Below, piece by piece: positions 25,504-35,229 of a stretch of 40,528 nucleotides of DNA. The translations under genes and the position numbers were made by a program. The notes below the pieces were generated by a model. It was not told the DNA's origin, searched no databases, and was given only the letters and a program-made list of their open reading frames with translations. Source of the stretch: an uncultured Actinomycetes bacterium (GTDB lineage Bacteria; Actinomycetota; Acidimicrobiia; Acidimicrobiales; Microtrichaceae). The stretch spans positions 1 to 40,528 of the forward strand of contig CAIQNH010000056.1 in the NCBI GenBank assembly GCA_903873135.1. The letters run 5' to 3'. Each line of letters begins with the position of its first letter. The stretch's first letter is position 1.

Positions 25504-28026
25504 TCAGACCAGGGTGAACTCGTCGCCCGCCACGTCCAGGGTGACGGTGTCGCCGTCGGCCACCTTGTTCTCGAGCAGCGCCAGTGCGAGCCGGTCGCCG
25601 ACCTGCTTCTGGATGAGCCGCTTGAGGGGTCGGGCGCCGAAGGCCGGGTCGTAGCCCTCGGCCGCCAGACGGGCCAGGGCCACGTCGGTCACCTCGAGGG
25701 TGATGCGCCGCTCGGCCAGCCGGCGACGCAGGTGGGCGAGCTGGATCGAGACGATCGCCTCCATGTCGGACTCCGCCAGCGGCCGGAACCGCACGATGTC
25801 GTCGACCCGGTTGATGAACTCCGGACGGAAGAAGTCCTGGGGCTCGCCGGGCAGGTTGGAGGTCATGATCAGCACGACGTTCGAGAAGTCGACCGTGCGA
25901 CCCTGGCCGTCGGTCAGGCGGCCGTCGTCGAGCAGCTGCAGGAGCACGTTGAACACGTCGGGGTGCGCCTTCTCGACCTCGTCGAGCAGGACCACGGCGT
26001 ACGGACGGCGGCGGACCGCCTCGGTGAGCTGACCCCCCTCGTCGTAGCCGACGTACCCGGGCGGCGCGCCGATGAGTCGGCTCACGGCGTGCTTCTCCAT
26101 GTACTCCGACATGTCGATGCGCACCATCGCCCGCTCGTCGTCGAACAGGAAGTCCGCCAGACTCCGGGCGAGCTCGGTCTTGCCGACGCCGGTCGGACCG
26201 AGGAACAGGAAGCTGCCGATCGGGCGGTCCGGGTCCGACAGGCCGGCCCGACTCCTGCGGATGGCGTTGGCGACGGCGCTCACGGCGTCGTCCTGGCCGA
26301 CGACCCGCTCGTGGAGGACGTCCTCGAGCCGGACGAGCTTGGCCATCTCGCCCTCCATCAGGCGGGACACGGGGACGCCCGTCCACCGGGAGACGACCTT
26401 GGCGATGTCCTCCTCGTCGACCTCCTCCTTCAGCATCCGACGCTCGGCCTGCAGGCCCGAGAGAGCCTCGGTCGCCGTGACGACCTCACGCTCGAGCACC
26501 GGCAGGTGGCCGTAGGTGATCTCCGAGGCGCGCTGGTAGTCGCCGTCACGCTCGCAGCGCTCGGCCTCGGCCCGGAGCTGCTCGGTGCGCTCCTTGAGGG
26601 TCTGGATCTCGGTGATGGCGTCCTTCTCGGCCTGCCAGTGGGCCCGCATGGAGTCGGCCTGCTCGGCCAGGTTGGCGAGCTCCTCGTCCAGCGCGTCGAG
26701 CCGCTCACGGGCCGCGTCGTCGGTCTCCTTGTCGAGCGCCACCCGCTCGATCTCGAGTCCCCGGATCCGTCGCTCGACCACGTCGATCTCGGTCGGAACC
26801 GAGTCGATCTCGATGCGCAGGCTGGAGGCCGCCTCGTCGACGAGGTCGATGGCCTTGTCGGGCATGAAGCGGCCGGTCAGGTAGCGGTCGGAGAGCACGG
26901 CCGCAGCCACCAGGGCCGAGTCCTGGATGCGGACACCGTGGTGCACCTCGTAGCGCTCCTTGAGCCCCCGCAGGATGGCGATGGTGTTCTCCACCGAGGG
27001 CTCACCCACGTAGACCTGCTGGAAGCGCCGCTCGAGCGCCGGGTCCTTCTCGATGTGCTTGCGGAACTCGTCGAGCGTCGTGGCGCCGACCATCCGCAGC
27101 TCCCCGCGGGCGAGCATGGGCTTGAGCATGTTGCCGGCGTCCATGGCACCCTCACCGGTGGCGCCCGCACCGACGACCGTGTGCATCTCGTCGATGAAGG
27201 TGATGATCTCGCCGGCCGAGGCCTTGATCTCGTCGAGGACGGCCTTGAGCCGCTCCTCGAACTCACCCCGGTACTTGGCCCCGGCGAGCATGGACCCCAG
27301 GTCCAGGGCGACCAGCCGCTTGTTCCGCAACGAGTCCGGGACGTCGCCCTCGACGATGCGCTGGGCGAGCCCCTCCACCACCGCGGTCTTGCCGACACCC
27401 GGCTCACCGATGAGCACGGGGTTGTTCTTGGTGCGCCGCGACAGCACCTGCACCACGCGCCGGATCTCCTCGTCCCGACCGATCACGGGGTCGAGGCGGC
27501 CGGACCGGGCGTCCTCGGTGAGGTCCCGCCCGTACTTCTCGAGCGCCTGGAAGGTGTCCTCGGGGTTCTGCGAGGTGACCCGGACGTTGCCACGCACCTC
27601 CGCCAGTGCGGCGAGGACCTGCTCGCGGGTGAGGCCGTCGAAGCGGCGCTCACCGACGGGGCGGCCGGCGTCGAGGTCGACCAGGGCCAGGAGGAGGTGC
27701 TCGGTCGAGATGTAGTCGTCGCCCAGCTCGGTCCTGGCCGCGTCGGCGGCGTCGAGCACCGAGAGGAACTGCCGACTCGTTCGCACCTGGCTGCCGTAGG
27801 CGGTGGGGAGGCCGTCGACGGCGGCGTCCACGGCGTCCCGCAGCTCCAGCGGGGAGAGTCCGAGCTTGCGGACCACCGGGAGGACGACGCCGTCCTCCTG
27901 GCGCAGCAGGGCTGCGGTCAGGTGGTCGGGCGTGACCTCGGGGTTCTCGTTCCGGCGGGCCGCCTGCTGGGCGGCGCCGACGGCCTCCTGCGTCTTGAGG
28001 GTCCAGGTGTTGGGGTCGGTCGACAT
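25504..28026 (-). CDS. clpB: ATP-dependent disaggregase ClpB
   Basis: The 840-residue Hsp100 chaperone works with DnaK to rescue aggregated proteins. It has the N-terminal double repeat, AAA1 with [11 protein letters not shown] and [12 protein letters not shown], the long coiled-coil M-domain (about residues 400-520), and AAA2 with [29 protein letters not shown] and the sensor [13 protein letters not shown]. The AAA2 linker [20 protein letters not shown] is standard. ATG at 28026. The promoter (TTGTCA-N18-TAGGAT) ends 6 bases before the ATG and lies under an HspR-like repeat, so heat-shock control by the neighbouring hspR product is likely. Confidence 0.97.
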   Translation of the reverse strand: MSTDPNTWTLKTQEAVGAAQQAARRNENPEVTPDHLTAALLRQEDGVVLPVVRKLGLSPLELRDAVDAAVDGLPTAYGSQVRTSRQFLSVLDAADAARTELGDDYISTEHLLLALVDLDAGRPVGERRFDGLTREQVLAALAEVRGNVRVTSQNPEDTFQALEKYGRDLTEDARSGRLDPVIGRDEEIRRVVQVLSRRTKNNPVLIGEPGVGKTAVVEGLAQRIVEGDVPDSLRNKRLVALDLGSMLAGAKYRGEFEERLKAVLDEIKASAGEIITFIDEMHTVVGAGATGEGAMDAGNMLKPMLARGELRMVGATTLDEFRKHIEKDPALERRFQQVYVGEPSVENTIAILRGLKERYEVHHGVRIQDSALVAAAVLSDRYLTGRFMPDKAIDLVDEAASSLRIEIDSVPTEIDVVERRIRGLEIERVALDKETDDAARERLDALDEELANLAEQADSMRAHWQAEKDAITEIQTLKERTEQLRAEAERCERDGDYQRASEITYGHLPVLEREVVTATEALSGLQAERRMLKEEVDEEDIAKVVSRWTGVPVSRLMEGEMAKLVRLEDVLHERVVGQDDAVSAVANAIRRSRAGLSDPDRPIGSFLFLGPTGVGKTELARSLADFLFDDERAMVRIDMSEYMEKHAVSRLIGAPPGYVGYDEGGQLTEAVRRRPYAVVLLDEVEKAHPDVFNVLLQLLDDGRLTDGQGRTVDFSNVVLIMTSNLPGEPQDFFRPEFINRVDDIVRFRPLAESDMEAIVSIQLAHLRRRLAERRITLEVTDVALARLAAEGYDPAFGARPLKRLIQKQVGDRLALALLENKVADGDTVTLDVAGDEFTLV

Positions 28027-28032
28027 GGCTAC

Positions 28033-28062
28033 ATCCTACCTGCTACTCAATAAACCTGACAA
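28033..28062 (-). promoter_or_regulatory. clpB promoter (TTGTCA-N18-TAGGAT), probably leaderless
   Basis: On the minus strand, TTGTCA (28062-28057) and TAGGAT (28038-28033) are 18 bases apart. TAGGAT is followed by 6 bases and then the ATG at 28026. The spacing puts the transcript start at or next to the ATG. An AGGAT also lies where a ribosome site would be, so both readings are possible. Confidence 0.55.
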
Positions 28063-28075
28063 CGTGACACTCAAG
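28045..28075 (-). promoter_or_regulatory. HspR (HAIR-like) operator at clpB
   Basis: The minus strand has the perfect HAIR half-site CTTGAGT (28075-28069). After 7 bases comes TGTCAGG (28061-28055), which matches four of seven positions of the second half ACTCAAG. A further half-site ATTGAGT lies at 28051-28045. HAIR (CTTGAGT-N7-ACTCAAG) is the known binding site of actinobacterial HspR. The element overlaps the clpB -35. Confidence 0.65.
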
Positions 28076-28091
28076 TTTACCGAGGATCCGC

Positions 28092-28421
28092 TCAGGAGCG
28101 GCGACGCACCTGCGGACGGAACGGCACCAGGTCCCGGCGGTACTGGCGGTGGAGCTGGTCCACCTCGGCCCGGAGCCTCCGGACCTCGGCCTCCAGCTCG
28201 AGCACCCGCTTCACGCCCGCCAGACTCAGACCCTCGGTGGTGAGCTCCTGGATCCGCTGCAGCAGATCGATGTCGGCCTGGCTGTAGCGACGGCTGCCGC
28301 CCTGCGTCCGACCCGGGGCCAGGAGCCCCTTGCGCTCGTAGATGCGCAGGGTCTGCGGGTGCACCCCGGCGAGCTCGGCAGCGACCGAGATCACGTAGAC
28401 GGCCTGCTCGTACTCAGGCAT
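28092..28421 (-). CDS. hspR: MerR-family heat-shock repressor HspR
   Basis: The 109-residue protein has the MerR winged helix: YVISVAAELAGVHPQTLRIY, then ERKGLLAPGR and GSRRYSQADI. A C-terminal coiled coil follows (LELEAEVRRLRAEVDQLHRQ). In actinomycetes HspR represses dnaK and clpB and needs DnaK as co-repressor. I chose ATG at 28421, which overlaps the dnaJ end by 8 bases and has GGAGGG 5 bases upstream. It is the last gene of the dnaK operon, giving autoregulation, and it lies next to the clpB operator. Confidence 0.93.
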   Translation of the reverse strand: MPEYEQAVYVISVAAELAGVHPQTLRIYERKGLLAPGRTQGGSRRYSQADIDLLQRIQELTTEGLSLAGVKRVLELEAEVRRLRAEVDQLHRQYRRDLVPFRPQVRRRS

Positions 28422-29571
28422 CGTCGCCCTCCGCACCCGGGCTCGACGCCGTGGCCGGTTCCGGTCGCTCGGCGTCCGCGAGCGCCTGGATGGCGGCGCG
28501 CTCGGCGTCGGTCAGTTCGGTCGGCACGGCCAGGTCGACGGTGGCCATCAGGTCACCCGTCCCCTTGGTCGTCCGCAGGCCGCGACCACGGATCCGGAAC
28601 GTCCGTCCCGTCTGCGTCCCAGCGGGGATCCGGATGGTGACCGTCCCGCCGTCCAGGGTCGGGACCGGGACCTCGGCGCCGAGGGCGGCCTGTGCGAACG
28701 ACACCGGGACGGTCACCGTCAGGTTGTCGCCGTCCCGACCGAAGGTCGGGTGCGGTTCCACGTGGACCCGGACGTACAGGTCGCCGTCGGGGCCACCGTT
28801 GGCACCGGCACCGCCGCGGCCCTTGACCCGGATGCGCTGTCCGTCGCGGACACCCTCGGGGATCCGGACCTTGACCTGTCGGGGACGACGGACGGCGCCG
28901 ACTCCACCACAGGTTCCGCACGGCGTGTCGATGACCCGGCCCCGACCACCGCAGCTCGTGCACGGTCGGCTGAACGAGAACGGCCCCTGGTCCTCGACGA
29001 CGGCACCGGAGCCGCCGCAGTCCGGACACGTTCGGGGGGACGTGCCGACGGCGGCGCCGCTCCCGAAGCAGTCGGGGCAGCGCACCTCCGAGGTCACGTT
29101 GACCGTGGTGGTGGCGCCGTGCGCCGCGTCGGTGAACGCCATGGTGAGGTCGGCCTCGACGTCCGGGCCCCGACGAGGCCCGGTGCTGCTGCGCTGCGGA
29201 CCACCGGTGCGGCCGCGGGTGAACAGCCCGCCGAACAGGTCGGACAGGTCGCCGGCGTCGAAGTTGATCCCACCGGGACCGAACCCGCCGAAGCCACCAC
29301 CGCCACCGCCACCGAAGCCACCGGCCATCGGTCCGAGCTTGCGGACCTCGTCGTAGCGCGCCCGCTTCTCCGGGTCGCCGACCACCTCGTACGCGGCCGA
29401 CACCTCCTTGAAGCGGTCCTCGGCCGCCGAGTCGCCCGGGTTGGCGTCCGGGTGGAGCTCCCGGGCGAGCGCCCGGTACGCCTTGGTGATCTCCTTCTGC
29501 GAGGCGGTCTCGGCCACACCGAGGACCCGGTAGTAGTCGGCCTCGAACCACTCCCGTGGTGGAGCGTCCAC
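28414..29571 (-). CDS. dnaJ: Chaperone protein DnaJ
   Basis: The 385-residue co-chaperone stimulates DnaK ATPase. It has the J-domain with ELHPDANPGD (HPD motif), a Gly/Phe-rich segment (residues about 85-105), four zinc repeats (CPDCFGSG, CPDCGGSG, CTSCGGRG, CGTCGGVG) and the substrate-binding C-domain. GTG at 29571 is 3 bases after the grpE stop. The N-terminal WFEADYYRVLGV is typical of the DnaJ1 copy linked to dnaK-grpE in actinobacteria. Confidence 0.96.
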   Translation of the reverse strand: MDAPPREWFEADYYRVLGVAETASQKEITKAYRALARELHPDANPGDSAAEDRFKEVSAAYEVVGDPEKRARYDEVRKLGPMAGGFGGGGGGGFGGFGPGGINFDAGDLSDLFGGLFTRGRTGGPQRSSTGPRRGPDVEADLTMAFTDAAHGATTTVNVTSEVRCPDCFGSGAAVGTSPRTCPDCGGSGAVVEDQGPFSFSRPCTSCGGRGRVIDTPCGTCGGVGAVRRPRQVKVRIPEGVRDGQRIRVKGRGGAGANGGPDGDLYVRVHVEPHPTFGRDGDNLTVTVPVSFAQAALGAEVPVPTLDGGTVTIRIPAGTQTGRTFRIRGRGLRTTKGTGDLMATVDLAVPTELTDAERAAIQALADAERPEPATASSPGAEGDDA

Positions 29572-29574
29572 GAC

Positions 29575-30177
29575 TCAGCCCACCACGCGCACCATGGCGG
29601 GCCGCAGCACGCGGGTGTTCCAGAGGTAGCCCGACCGGAGCACCTCGGCCACGACCGGCTCGCCGCCGCCCTCGGACTGCTCGTGGACCACCGCCTCGTG
29701 GACGTTCGGGTCGAACGGCACGTCACCGTCGGCGACCCGCTCCAGGCCCAGCTTCTCGAGCGTCCCGAGCAGCTGCGCGTGCAGCGGTCCGACCTCCTCG
29801 AGTCCCTGGGCCACGGCGGCCTCGCCGGCGTCGAGCACCGGCAGGAGCTCGCGCACCAGGTCGGCCGCAGCCGCGCTCCGCTGCTCCTCGCGCTGGGCGT
29901 CCACCCGGCGCTTGTAGTTGGCGAAGTCGGCCTGGACGCGCTGCAGCAGGTCGCGCAGTTCGTCGCGCTCGGCCTCGACCTTCTGTGCGATCTCGACCGC
30001 CTCGGCGACGGCCTCCTCGGCGCTCAGGTCGAGGTCGTCCACGACGCCCTCGACGGCACCGAGGTCGGCCACGAGCCGACGGGCCTCGGCCTCCAGGTCG
30101 ATCTCGCCGTCCGCCGTCAGGTCGAACGGTTCACGGGGTCCGCCACCCGGGGTGGACCCGTCGGGCTGGTCGGTCAC
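29575..30177 (-). CDS. grpE: Nucleotide exchange factor GrpE
   Basis: The 200-residue protein has an acidic N-terminus, a long coiled coil (about residues 60-110, [20 protein letters not shown]) and the beta-wing domain with [12 protein letters not shown] and [21 protein letters not shown]. It releases ADP from DnaK. GTG at 30177 overlaps the dnaK stop by four bases, so translation is coupled. Confidence 0.95.
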   Translation of the reverse strand: MTDQPDGSTPGGGPREPFDLTADGEIDLEAEARRLVADLGAVEGVVDDLDLSAEEAVAEAVEIAQKVEAERDELRDLLQRVQADFANYKRRVDAQREEQRSAAAADLVRELLPVLDAGEAAVAQGLEEVGPLHAQLLGTLEKLGLERVADGDVPFDPNVHEAVVHEQSEGGGEPVVAEVLRSGYLWNTRVLRPAMVRVVG

Positions 30178-32015
30178 CGGTCCGTCCCGTCCTCGTCGAC
30201 GATCTCGGCCTCGACGACCTCGTCGTCGTTCGGCGTCTCGTTCACCCCGGCGCCGCCGGCGTCGGCGGCGTCGGCGGTCGCCGCCTGCTCGTAGGCGACC
30301 TGCGAGAGCTGCTGACTGGCGGTGACCACGGCCTCGGTGGCGGCGTTGATCCGCTCGGTGTCGGAACCGCCGAGCGCGGACCGGAGCTCGCCCAGGGCGG
30401 TCTCGACCTCGGCCCGCTGCTCCGGCGAGACCTTGTCGCCGAAGTCGGCGAGCTGCTTCTCCACCTGGTACACGAGGCTGTCGGCCCGGTTGCGGGCGTC
30501 GGCCTCGTCACGGCGGCGACGGTCCTCCTCGGCGTGCGACTCGGCGTCGCGCACCATCTGGTCGATCTGGTCCTTGGACAGCGAGGACTGCCCGGTGATC
30601 GTGATCGACTGCTCCCGACCGGTGGCCCGGTCCTTGGCGGAGACGTTCACGATGCCGTTGGCGTCGATGTCGAAGGTCACCTCGATCTGCGGGACGCCAC
30701 GGGGCGCCGGCGGCAGGTCGACCAGCTGGAACTTGCCGAGCGTCTTGTTGAAGTCGGCCATCTCCCGCTCGCCCTGGAGCACGTGGATCTCCACCGACGG
30801 CTGGTTGTCGTCGGCGGTGGTGAACGTCTCCGACTTGCGGGTGGGGATGGTCGTGTTGCGCTCGATGAGCCGGGTCATGACGCCGCCCTTGGTCTCGATG
30901 CCGAGCGACAGCGGCGTGACGTCGAGCAGGAGCACGTCCTTGACGTCACCCTTGAGCACACCGGCCTGGATGGCGGCGCCCATGGCCACCACCTCGTCCG
31001 GGTTCACGCCCTTGTGGGGCTCACGGCCCGTGAGGCCCTCGACCAGCTCCTGCACCGCGGGCATGCGGGTGGAGCCGCCCACCATGATCACCTGGTCGAC
31101 CTCGTCCTTGGTCAGTCCGGCGTCCTTGATGGCCTGCTCGAACGGGATCTTGCACCGCTCGATCAGGTCCTCGGTCAGCTCCTGGAACTTGGCCCGGGTG
31201 AGCGAGTAGTCGAGGTGCAGCGGACCGGCGTCGGTCGCCGTGATGAACGGCAGGTTGATCTGCGTCGTCGGGACCTGCGAGAGCTCGATCTTGGCCTTCT
31301 CCGCCGCCTCCTTGAGGCGCTGCATGGCCATGTTGTCCTTGCTCAGGTCGACGCCGTGGTCGCCCTTGAAGGAGTCGACGAGCCAGGTGATGATCCGCTC
31401 GTCCCAGTCGTCGCCGCCGAGGCTCGTGTCGCCCGAGGTGGACTTGACCTCGAACACGCCGTCGCCGATCTCGAGCACCGACACGTCGAACGTGCCGCCG
31501 CCGAGGTCGAACACGAGCACCGTCTGGTCCTGCGCGTCCTTGTCGAGCCCGTACGCCAGCGCGGCAGCGGTCGGCTCGTTGATGATCCGCAGCACCTCGA
31601 GCCCGGCGATCCGGCCGGCTTCCTGGGTGGCGGTCCGCTGGGCGTCGTCGAAGTACGCCGGGACCGTGATGACGGCCTCGGTGACGGTGTCGCCGAGGTA
31701 CGACTCGGCGTCGCGCTTGAGCTTCATGAGGATGCGGGCCGAGATCTCCTGGGCCGTGTAGTCCTTGCCGTCGATCCCGATGGACCAGTTGGTGCCCATG
31801 TGGCGCTTGACCGACCGGATGGTGCGATCGGCGTTGGTGACCGCCTGACGCTTGGCGACCTCACCGACGAGGACCTCGCCGTCCTTGGCGAACGCCACGA
31901 CCGACGGTGTGGTCCGGGAGCCCTCCGAGTTGGGGATCACCACGGGGTCGCCCGCCTCCAGGGTGGAGACCACCGAGTTCGTGGTGCCGAGGTCGATGCC
32001 GACTGCCTTGGCCAT
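30174..32015 (-). CDS. dnaK: Chaperone protein DnaK (Hsp70)
   Basis: The 613-residue Hsp70 begins [16 protein letters not shown] and has [29 protein letters not shown], the substrate-domain start [14 protein letters not shown], and the acidic tail ending [13 protein letters not shown] at 32015 has GAAGGAAC upstream; an in-frame extension to 32090 lacks conservation. The promoter region carries a TATGAT -10 and a HAIR repeat, so it is the founding gene of an HspR-repressed dnaK-grpE-dnaJ-hspR operon. Confidence 0.97.
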   Translation of the reverse strand: MAKAVGIDLGTTNSVVSTLEAGDPVVIPNSEGSRTTPSVVAFAKDGEVLVGEVAKRQAVTNADRTIRSVKRHMGTNWSIGIDGKDYTAQEISARILMKLKRDAESYLGDTVTEAVITVPAYFDDAQRTATQEAGRIAGLEVLRIINEPTAAALAYGLDKDAQDQTVLVFDLGGGTFDVSVLEIGDGVFEVKSTSGDTSLGGDDWDERIITWLVDSFKGDHGVDLSKDNMAMQRLKEAAEKAKIELSQVPTTQINLPFITATDAGPLHLDYSLTRAKFQELTEDLIERCKIPFEQAIKDAGLTKDEVDQVIMVGGSTRMPAVQELVEGLTGREPHKGVNPDEVVAMGAAIQAGVLKGDVKDVLLLDVTPLSLGIETKGGVMTRLIERNTTIPTRKSETFTTADDNQPSVEIHVLQGEREMADFNKTLGKFQLVDLPPAPRGVPQIEVTFDIDANGIVNVSAKDRATGREQSITITGQSSLSKDQIDQMVRDAESHAEEDRRRRDEADARNRADSLVYQVEKQLADFGDKVSPEQRAEVETALGELRSALGGSDTERINAATEAVVTASQQLSQVAYEQAATADAADAGGAGVNETPNDDEVVEAEIVDEDGTDR

Positions 32016-32104
32016 GTGTTGTTCCTTCTCTCTGTCCGTCGTCGGGGGAGTGTCCTCGGGCAGGATGGGGGGCCGAGGAACTCCTGTCAAGGTGACTGGG
32101 GGGT

Positions 32105-32110
32105 ATCATA
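32105..32110 (-). promoter_or_regulatory. dnaK -10 box TATGAT
   Basis: Minus-strand TATGAT lies 89 bases before the dnaK ATG, giving a leader of about 80 bases with a purine-rich ribosome site. The region where -35 should lie is inside the HAIR repeat, so repressor binding would block polymerase. Confidence 0.55.
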
Positions 32111-32118
32111 GCAACGAA

Positions 32119-32139
32119 TCTGAGTCCCACACACTCAGG
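32119..32139. promoter_or_regulatory. HspR (HAIR) operator at dnaK
   Basis: TCTGAGT-CCCACAC-ACTCAGG on the plus strand is an inverted repeat with the 7-base spacer of HAIR. Each arm differs from the consensus CTTGAGT/ACTCAAG at one or two positions. It sits just upstream of the TATGAT box of dnaK. Confidence 0.75.
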
Positions 32140-32159
32140 TTTGGGCTCGACCCTTCCCG

Positions 32160-32177
32160 GCTGAGCCACCACTCAGC
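32160..32177 (-). terminator. Hairpin after the GT2 gene
   Basis: GCTGAG and CTCAGC flank CCACCA, starting 15 bases past the GT2 stop on the minus strand and before the dnaK promoter. It can end the GT2 transcript. Its CTGAG/CTCAG arms echo the HAIR arms but the spacer is wrong for HspR. There is no U-tract. Confidence 0.35.
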
Positions 32178-32192
32178 GGAGAGGGGTCGGCG

Positions 32193-33209
32193 TCAGCGGC
32201 GACGGACCAGTCGGCGGCCCGTCTGGGCCACCCGGCGCGACGCCAGGAGTCCCTGGCGGCCGACCACCCGCAGCAGCCCGGCCACGACGCCGAGCCGCCA
32301 GTACTCGGCGGTCCTCCGGACCGGCGGGTGGTGACGGCCGGCGGAACGCCGGTAGGCCAGTCCGACCTCGGCGTCGAAGTCGTCCTGCAGGCTGTGCCAC
32401 GCCAGCGCCAGCTCGGCCCTGGCCACCATCTCCGACCGTCGGACCGCACGCTCGGGTGGCTGGTCGGCGAACACGGTCTCGACCAGGTGCCGGTAGGCGA
32501 CGTCGAGCGCAGCCACGGCTCCGCCGCCGGTGGAGTTGGACTCGTGCCGACGAACCCGCAGCGTCACCTCCGGCACCAGACCGACCCGGTGGCGGTCGGC
32601 GATCCGCAGCCACAGCTCCCAGTCCTCCACGTCGACCCGGAACCGGTCCCGGTTCACGGTGAACCCACCGAGCTCGCGCAGCAGCCGGGCCGGCGCCAGT
32701 GCCGCGCCCAGGGACACCACGTTGCGCGTCACCAACCGGTCCCAGATGTCGCCCTCCCAGTCCGAGGTCCGCCGCCGGCTGACCTCGGCACCGGTTTCGT
32801 CGACGACCGCGGCCCACCCGTAGACCAGCCCCACCTCCGGCTCACGGTCGAAGCGGGCCACGAGCAGCTCGACCGCCCGGGGTTCGAGCAGGTCGTCGGC
32901 GTCCAGGAAGAGCACCAGCGAGCCCCGGGCCTCGTCGAGACCACGGTTGCGGGCCGCCGACACGCCGGCGTTGTCCTGCCGGACCAACCGGACCCGGTCG
33001 TCGCCGACCGAACGCACGAAACCGGCCAGGTCGTCGGTCCCGCCGTCGTCGACGACCACGACCTCGAGGTCGCCGTCGGTCTGGTCGAGGACCGACCGGA
33101 GGGTCTCGGGCAACCAGCGCAACGAGTCGAAGCACGGGATCACCACGCTCGTGCGGGGCGCGGCGCTCCGACCGGACGGATCGGCCGTGGGGGTCGGTCC
33201 CGTGGGCAT
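32193..33209 (-). CDS. Family 2 glycosyltransferase
   Basis: The 338-residue protein has the GT2 GT-A fold: [32 protein letters not shown], and the DXD-type [13 protein letters not shown]. It has [12 protein letters not shown] at the acceptor side, with a basic C-terminus. Such enzymes build cell-surface polysaccharides or glycolipids from nucleotide sugars. ATG at 33209 has no Shine-Dalgarno. It is divergent from gpmA and upstream of the dnaK promoter. The substrate is unknown. Confidence 0.88.
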   Translation of the reverse strand: MPTGPTPTADPSGRSAAPRTSVVIPCFDSLRWLPETLRSVLDQTDGDLEVVVVDDGGTDDLAGFVRSVGDDRVRLVRQDNAGVSAARNRGLDEARGSLVLFLDADDLLEPRAVELLVARFDREPEVGLVYGWAAVVDETGAEVSRRRTSDWEGDIWDRLVTRNVVSLGAALAPARLLRELGGFTVNRDRFRVDVEDWELWLRIADRHRVGLVPEVTLRVRRHESNSTGGGAVAALDVAYRHLVETVFADQPPERAVRRSEMVARAELALAWHSLQDDFDAEVGLAYRRSAGRHHPPVRRTAEYWRLGVVAGLLRVVGRQGLLASRRVAQTGRRLVRRR

Positions 33210-33369
33210 CGTCGAGAGTGTGGCACGGGTACCGGGCACGGACCCGGTGCGCCGCGCCGACGCTCCACCGCTCCCCGTTGGCGCGCACCGGCGGGCTCGG
33301 GCACGATCAGGGTCGTGGTCCCACCACGGGGCCGAGGAACACCCGACCCGAACGCCTCCCGGAGGACCC

Positions 33370-34131
33370 ATGCCCCGACTCGTCCTGCTGCGACACGGTG
33401 AGAGCGAGTGGAACCAGCGCAACCTCTTCACGGGCTGGTACGACTGCGACCTCACGGACCGAGGGGTCGCCGAGGCCCGGCAGGCCGGCGCCTGGCTCGC
33501 CGAGCACGGCGTCGAACCCGACGTGCTCCACACCTCGCTCCAGGTGCGGGCCATCCGCACCGCCGTCGAGGCGCTCGGTGTGATGGGCCGGAGCTGGCTC
33601 CCCGTGCGGCGGAGCTGGCGGCTCAACGAGCGGCACTACGGCGACCTGACCGGCAAGGACAAGCGCCAGACCACCGCCGAGTTCGGCGAGGACCAGGTGC
33701 TGGTCTGGCGGCGCTCCTACGACACCCCTCCGCCACCGATCAGCCCCGACAACCCGTTCAACCCCAACGACGACCCGCGCTACGAGCACCTGCCGCCGGA
33801 GCTCGTCCCGACCACCGAGTGCCTGGCCGACGTGGTCGTCCGGATGCTCCCCTACTGGTACGACGCGATCGTCCCGGACCTCTCCGCAGGCCACGACGTG
33901 CTCGTGGTGGCCCACGGCAACTCCCTGCGGGCGCTCGTCAAGCACCTCCAGGGCATCTCCGACGAGGAGATCCCGCAGCTCAACATCCCGACGGGCGTCC
34001 CGCTCGTCTACGAGCTCGACGACCACGCCGCGCCCGTCGACGACCGACCGGTCGAGGAGCGCTACCTGGCCGACGCCGACGAGGTCCGGGCCCGCGCCGA
34101 GGCGGTCGCCCGTCAGGCCTCGGGGGGCTGA
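33370..34131 (+). CDS. gpmA: 2,3-bisphosphoglycerate-dependent phosphoglycerate mutase
   Basis: The 253-residue glycolytic enzyme has the phosphohistidine motif [20 protein letters not shown], then [16 protein letters not shown], and the second catalytic histidine in [14 protein letters not shown]. The insert [14 protein letters not shown] is typical of this family. The start ATG at 33370 has GGAGGACCC directly upstream. Its 3' end overlaps the ParA-like gene by 19 bases, tail to tail. Confidence 0.95.
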   Translation: MPRLVLLRHGESEWNQRNLFTGWYDCDLTDRGVAEARQAGAWLAEHGVEPDVLHTSLQVRAIRTAVEALGVMGRSWLPVRRSWRLNERHYGDLTGKDKRQTTAEFGEDQVLVWRRSYDTPPPPISPDNPFNPNDDPRYEHLPPELVPTTECLADVVVRMLPYWYDAIVPDLSAGHDVLVVAHGNSLRALVKHLQGISDEEIPQLNIPTGVPLVYELDDHAAPVDDRPVEERYLADADEVRARAEAVARQASGG

Positions 34132-35078
34132 GGATCGGCGAACCACCCGGCGAACGGGTCAGCCGGCACGTCGGCAGGCGAGTCGGACGGCGAGTCGGAC
34201 AGTGGTGCCGCCGGGCTCGGCTCGGACGACACCGGCTCGGACGACACCGGCTCGGACGACACCGGCTCGGACGACACCGGCTCGGACCCCGAGACGACGG
34301 TGGCCGGCGTGACACTCGGGGGCACGGGCAGCTCGACCTCGATCCCGAGTCGCTCGGCGACCTCGGACCACAGGTGCCGGTACGCAGCCGCCGCCAGGTT
34401 GCGCGGCGAGGCCAGCACCGCCGGCACCTGCTCGAGCCCCATCCGCTCGACGGCGGACGAGACCGGGACCGCGGTGAGGGCGAAGCGGCGGTCGGCCCGC
34501 ACCTGGTCGAGCATCTGACGGTGGAGCACCTTGCGCTCGTCGACCATCGACAGGAACGCCACGAGCGGCAGGCCGGGCCGCTGCTCGTCGACGAACGCCG
34601 CGATCTGGTCGAGGCTCCGGACGGCGAGCGGCGCCGGCACGATCGGGGCGAGGACGATGTCGGAGGCCGCGACCACGGCCTCGGTGACCACACCCAGTCC
34701 GGGGGCACAGTCGAGGACGACCACGTCGTAGGACCGGTCGAGCGGTCGCACCAGCTTGCGGATCACCCGGTCCGGCCAGCGGCGGGTGCCGAGCACCGTG
34801 TCGACCACCCGGAAGCTCCCGTCAGCGGGGAGCACGTCGAGCCGTTCGTAGTCGGTGGAGCGCGCGAACCCCTGCAGGTCACGCTTGCCGCCGAGCAGAC
34901 GACTGGCCCCACCCTTGACCTTGGACCGCATGCGGTAGCAGTGCGTCGCCGCCCCCTGGGGGTCGAGGTCCCACAGCAGGGTGCGGGCGCCCGACGCCGC
35001 CGAGAGGTACGCCAGGTTGACCGCCGCCGCGGACTTGCCCACCCCTCCCTTGGCGCCTGCGATGGCGACGACCCGCAT
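34113..35078 (-). CDS. ParA/MinD-like ATPase (orphan) with a repeated SEPVS tail
   Basis: The 321-residue protein begins [20 protein letters not shown], a deviant Walker A motif with the signature lysine, then [11 protein letters not shown] and [16 protein letters not shown]. This is the ParA/Soj-MinD fold that dimerises on ATP and positions cargo. No parB or cargo gene lies beside it, so the role is open. The C-terminal tail carries SEPVS repeats encoded by a 15-bp tandem repeat, then a Ser/Pro/Asp-rich disordered end with [14 protein letters not shown] at 35078 has AGGAG upstream. Confidence 0.85.
   Translation of the reverse strand: MRVVAIAGAKGGVGKSAAAVNLAYLSAASGARTLLWDLDPQGAATHCYRMRSKVKGGASRLLGGKRDLQGFARSTDYERLDVLPADGSFRVVDTVLGTRRWPDRVIRKLVRPLDRSYDVVVLDCAPGLGVVTEAVVAASDIVLAPIVPAPLAVRSLDQIAAFVDEQRPGLPLVAFLSMVDERKVLHRQMLDQVRADRRFALTAVPVSSAVERMGLEQVPAVLASPRNLAAAAYRHLWSEVAERLGIEVELPVPPSVTPATVVSGSEPVSSEPVSSEPVSSEPVSSEPSPAAPLSDSPSDSPADVPADPFAGWFADPQPPEA
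34219..34287. repeat. 15-bp tandem repeat inside the ParA-like gene
   Basis: GGCTCGGACGACACC occurs four times perfectly (34219-34278), followed by a partial fifth copy. The unit is a multiple of three and encodes a five-residue repeat in the disordered tail, so copy number could vary without breaking the frame. Confidence 0.9.
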
Positions 35079-35213
35079 GTCGACTCCTGGCTCGGCCGGT
35101 GGACCTGCCCACCTGGGCCCTGACCGCCGCCGGCCGACGACCGACGACTCCCCCATCCTGCCGCAGACCGGTGGGTGTGGGCCGCCAACTCCCTCCCCCG
35201 CCGAACCGAGGAG

Positions 35214-35219
35214 TAGATT
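35214..35219 (+). promoter_or_regulatory. Candidate -10 box TAGATT for the etfD-like gene
   Basis: TAGATT lies 10 bases before the ATG at 35230, with no ribosome site between, so the leader would be only a few bases. It is flanked by GGAG and CTCC, forming a small palindrome. Confidence 0.35.
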
Positions 35220-35229
35220 CTCCTCCGCT

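Noticed and set aside
29270..29320. Short GC-rich repeats
   Set aside because: They encode the normal Gly/Phe-rich segment of DnaJ.
34219..34287. Possible short CRISPR-like array
   Set aside because: The units are directly adjacent with no spacers and are in frame within a coding sequence.
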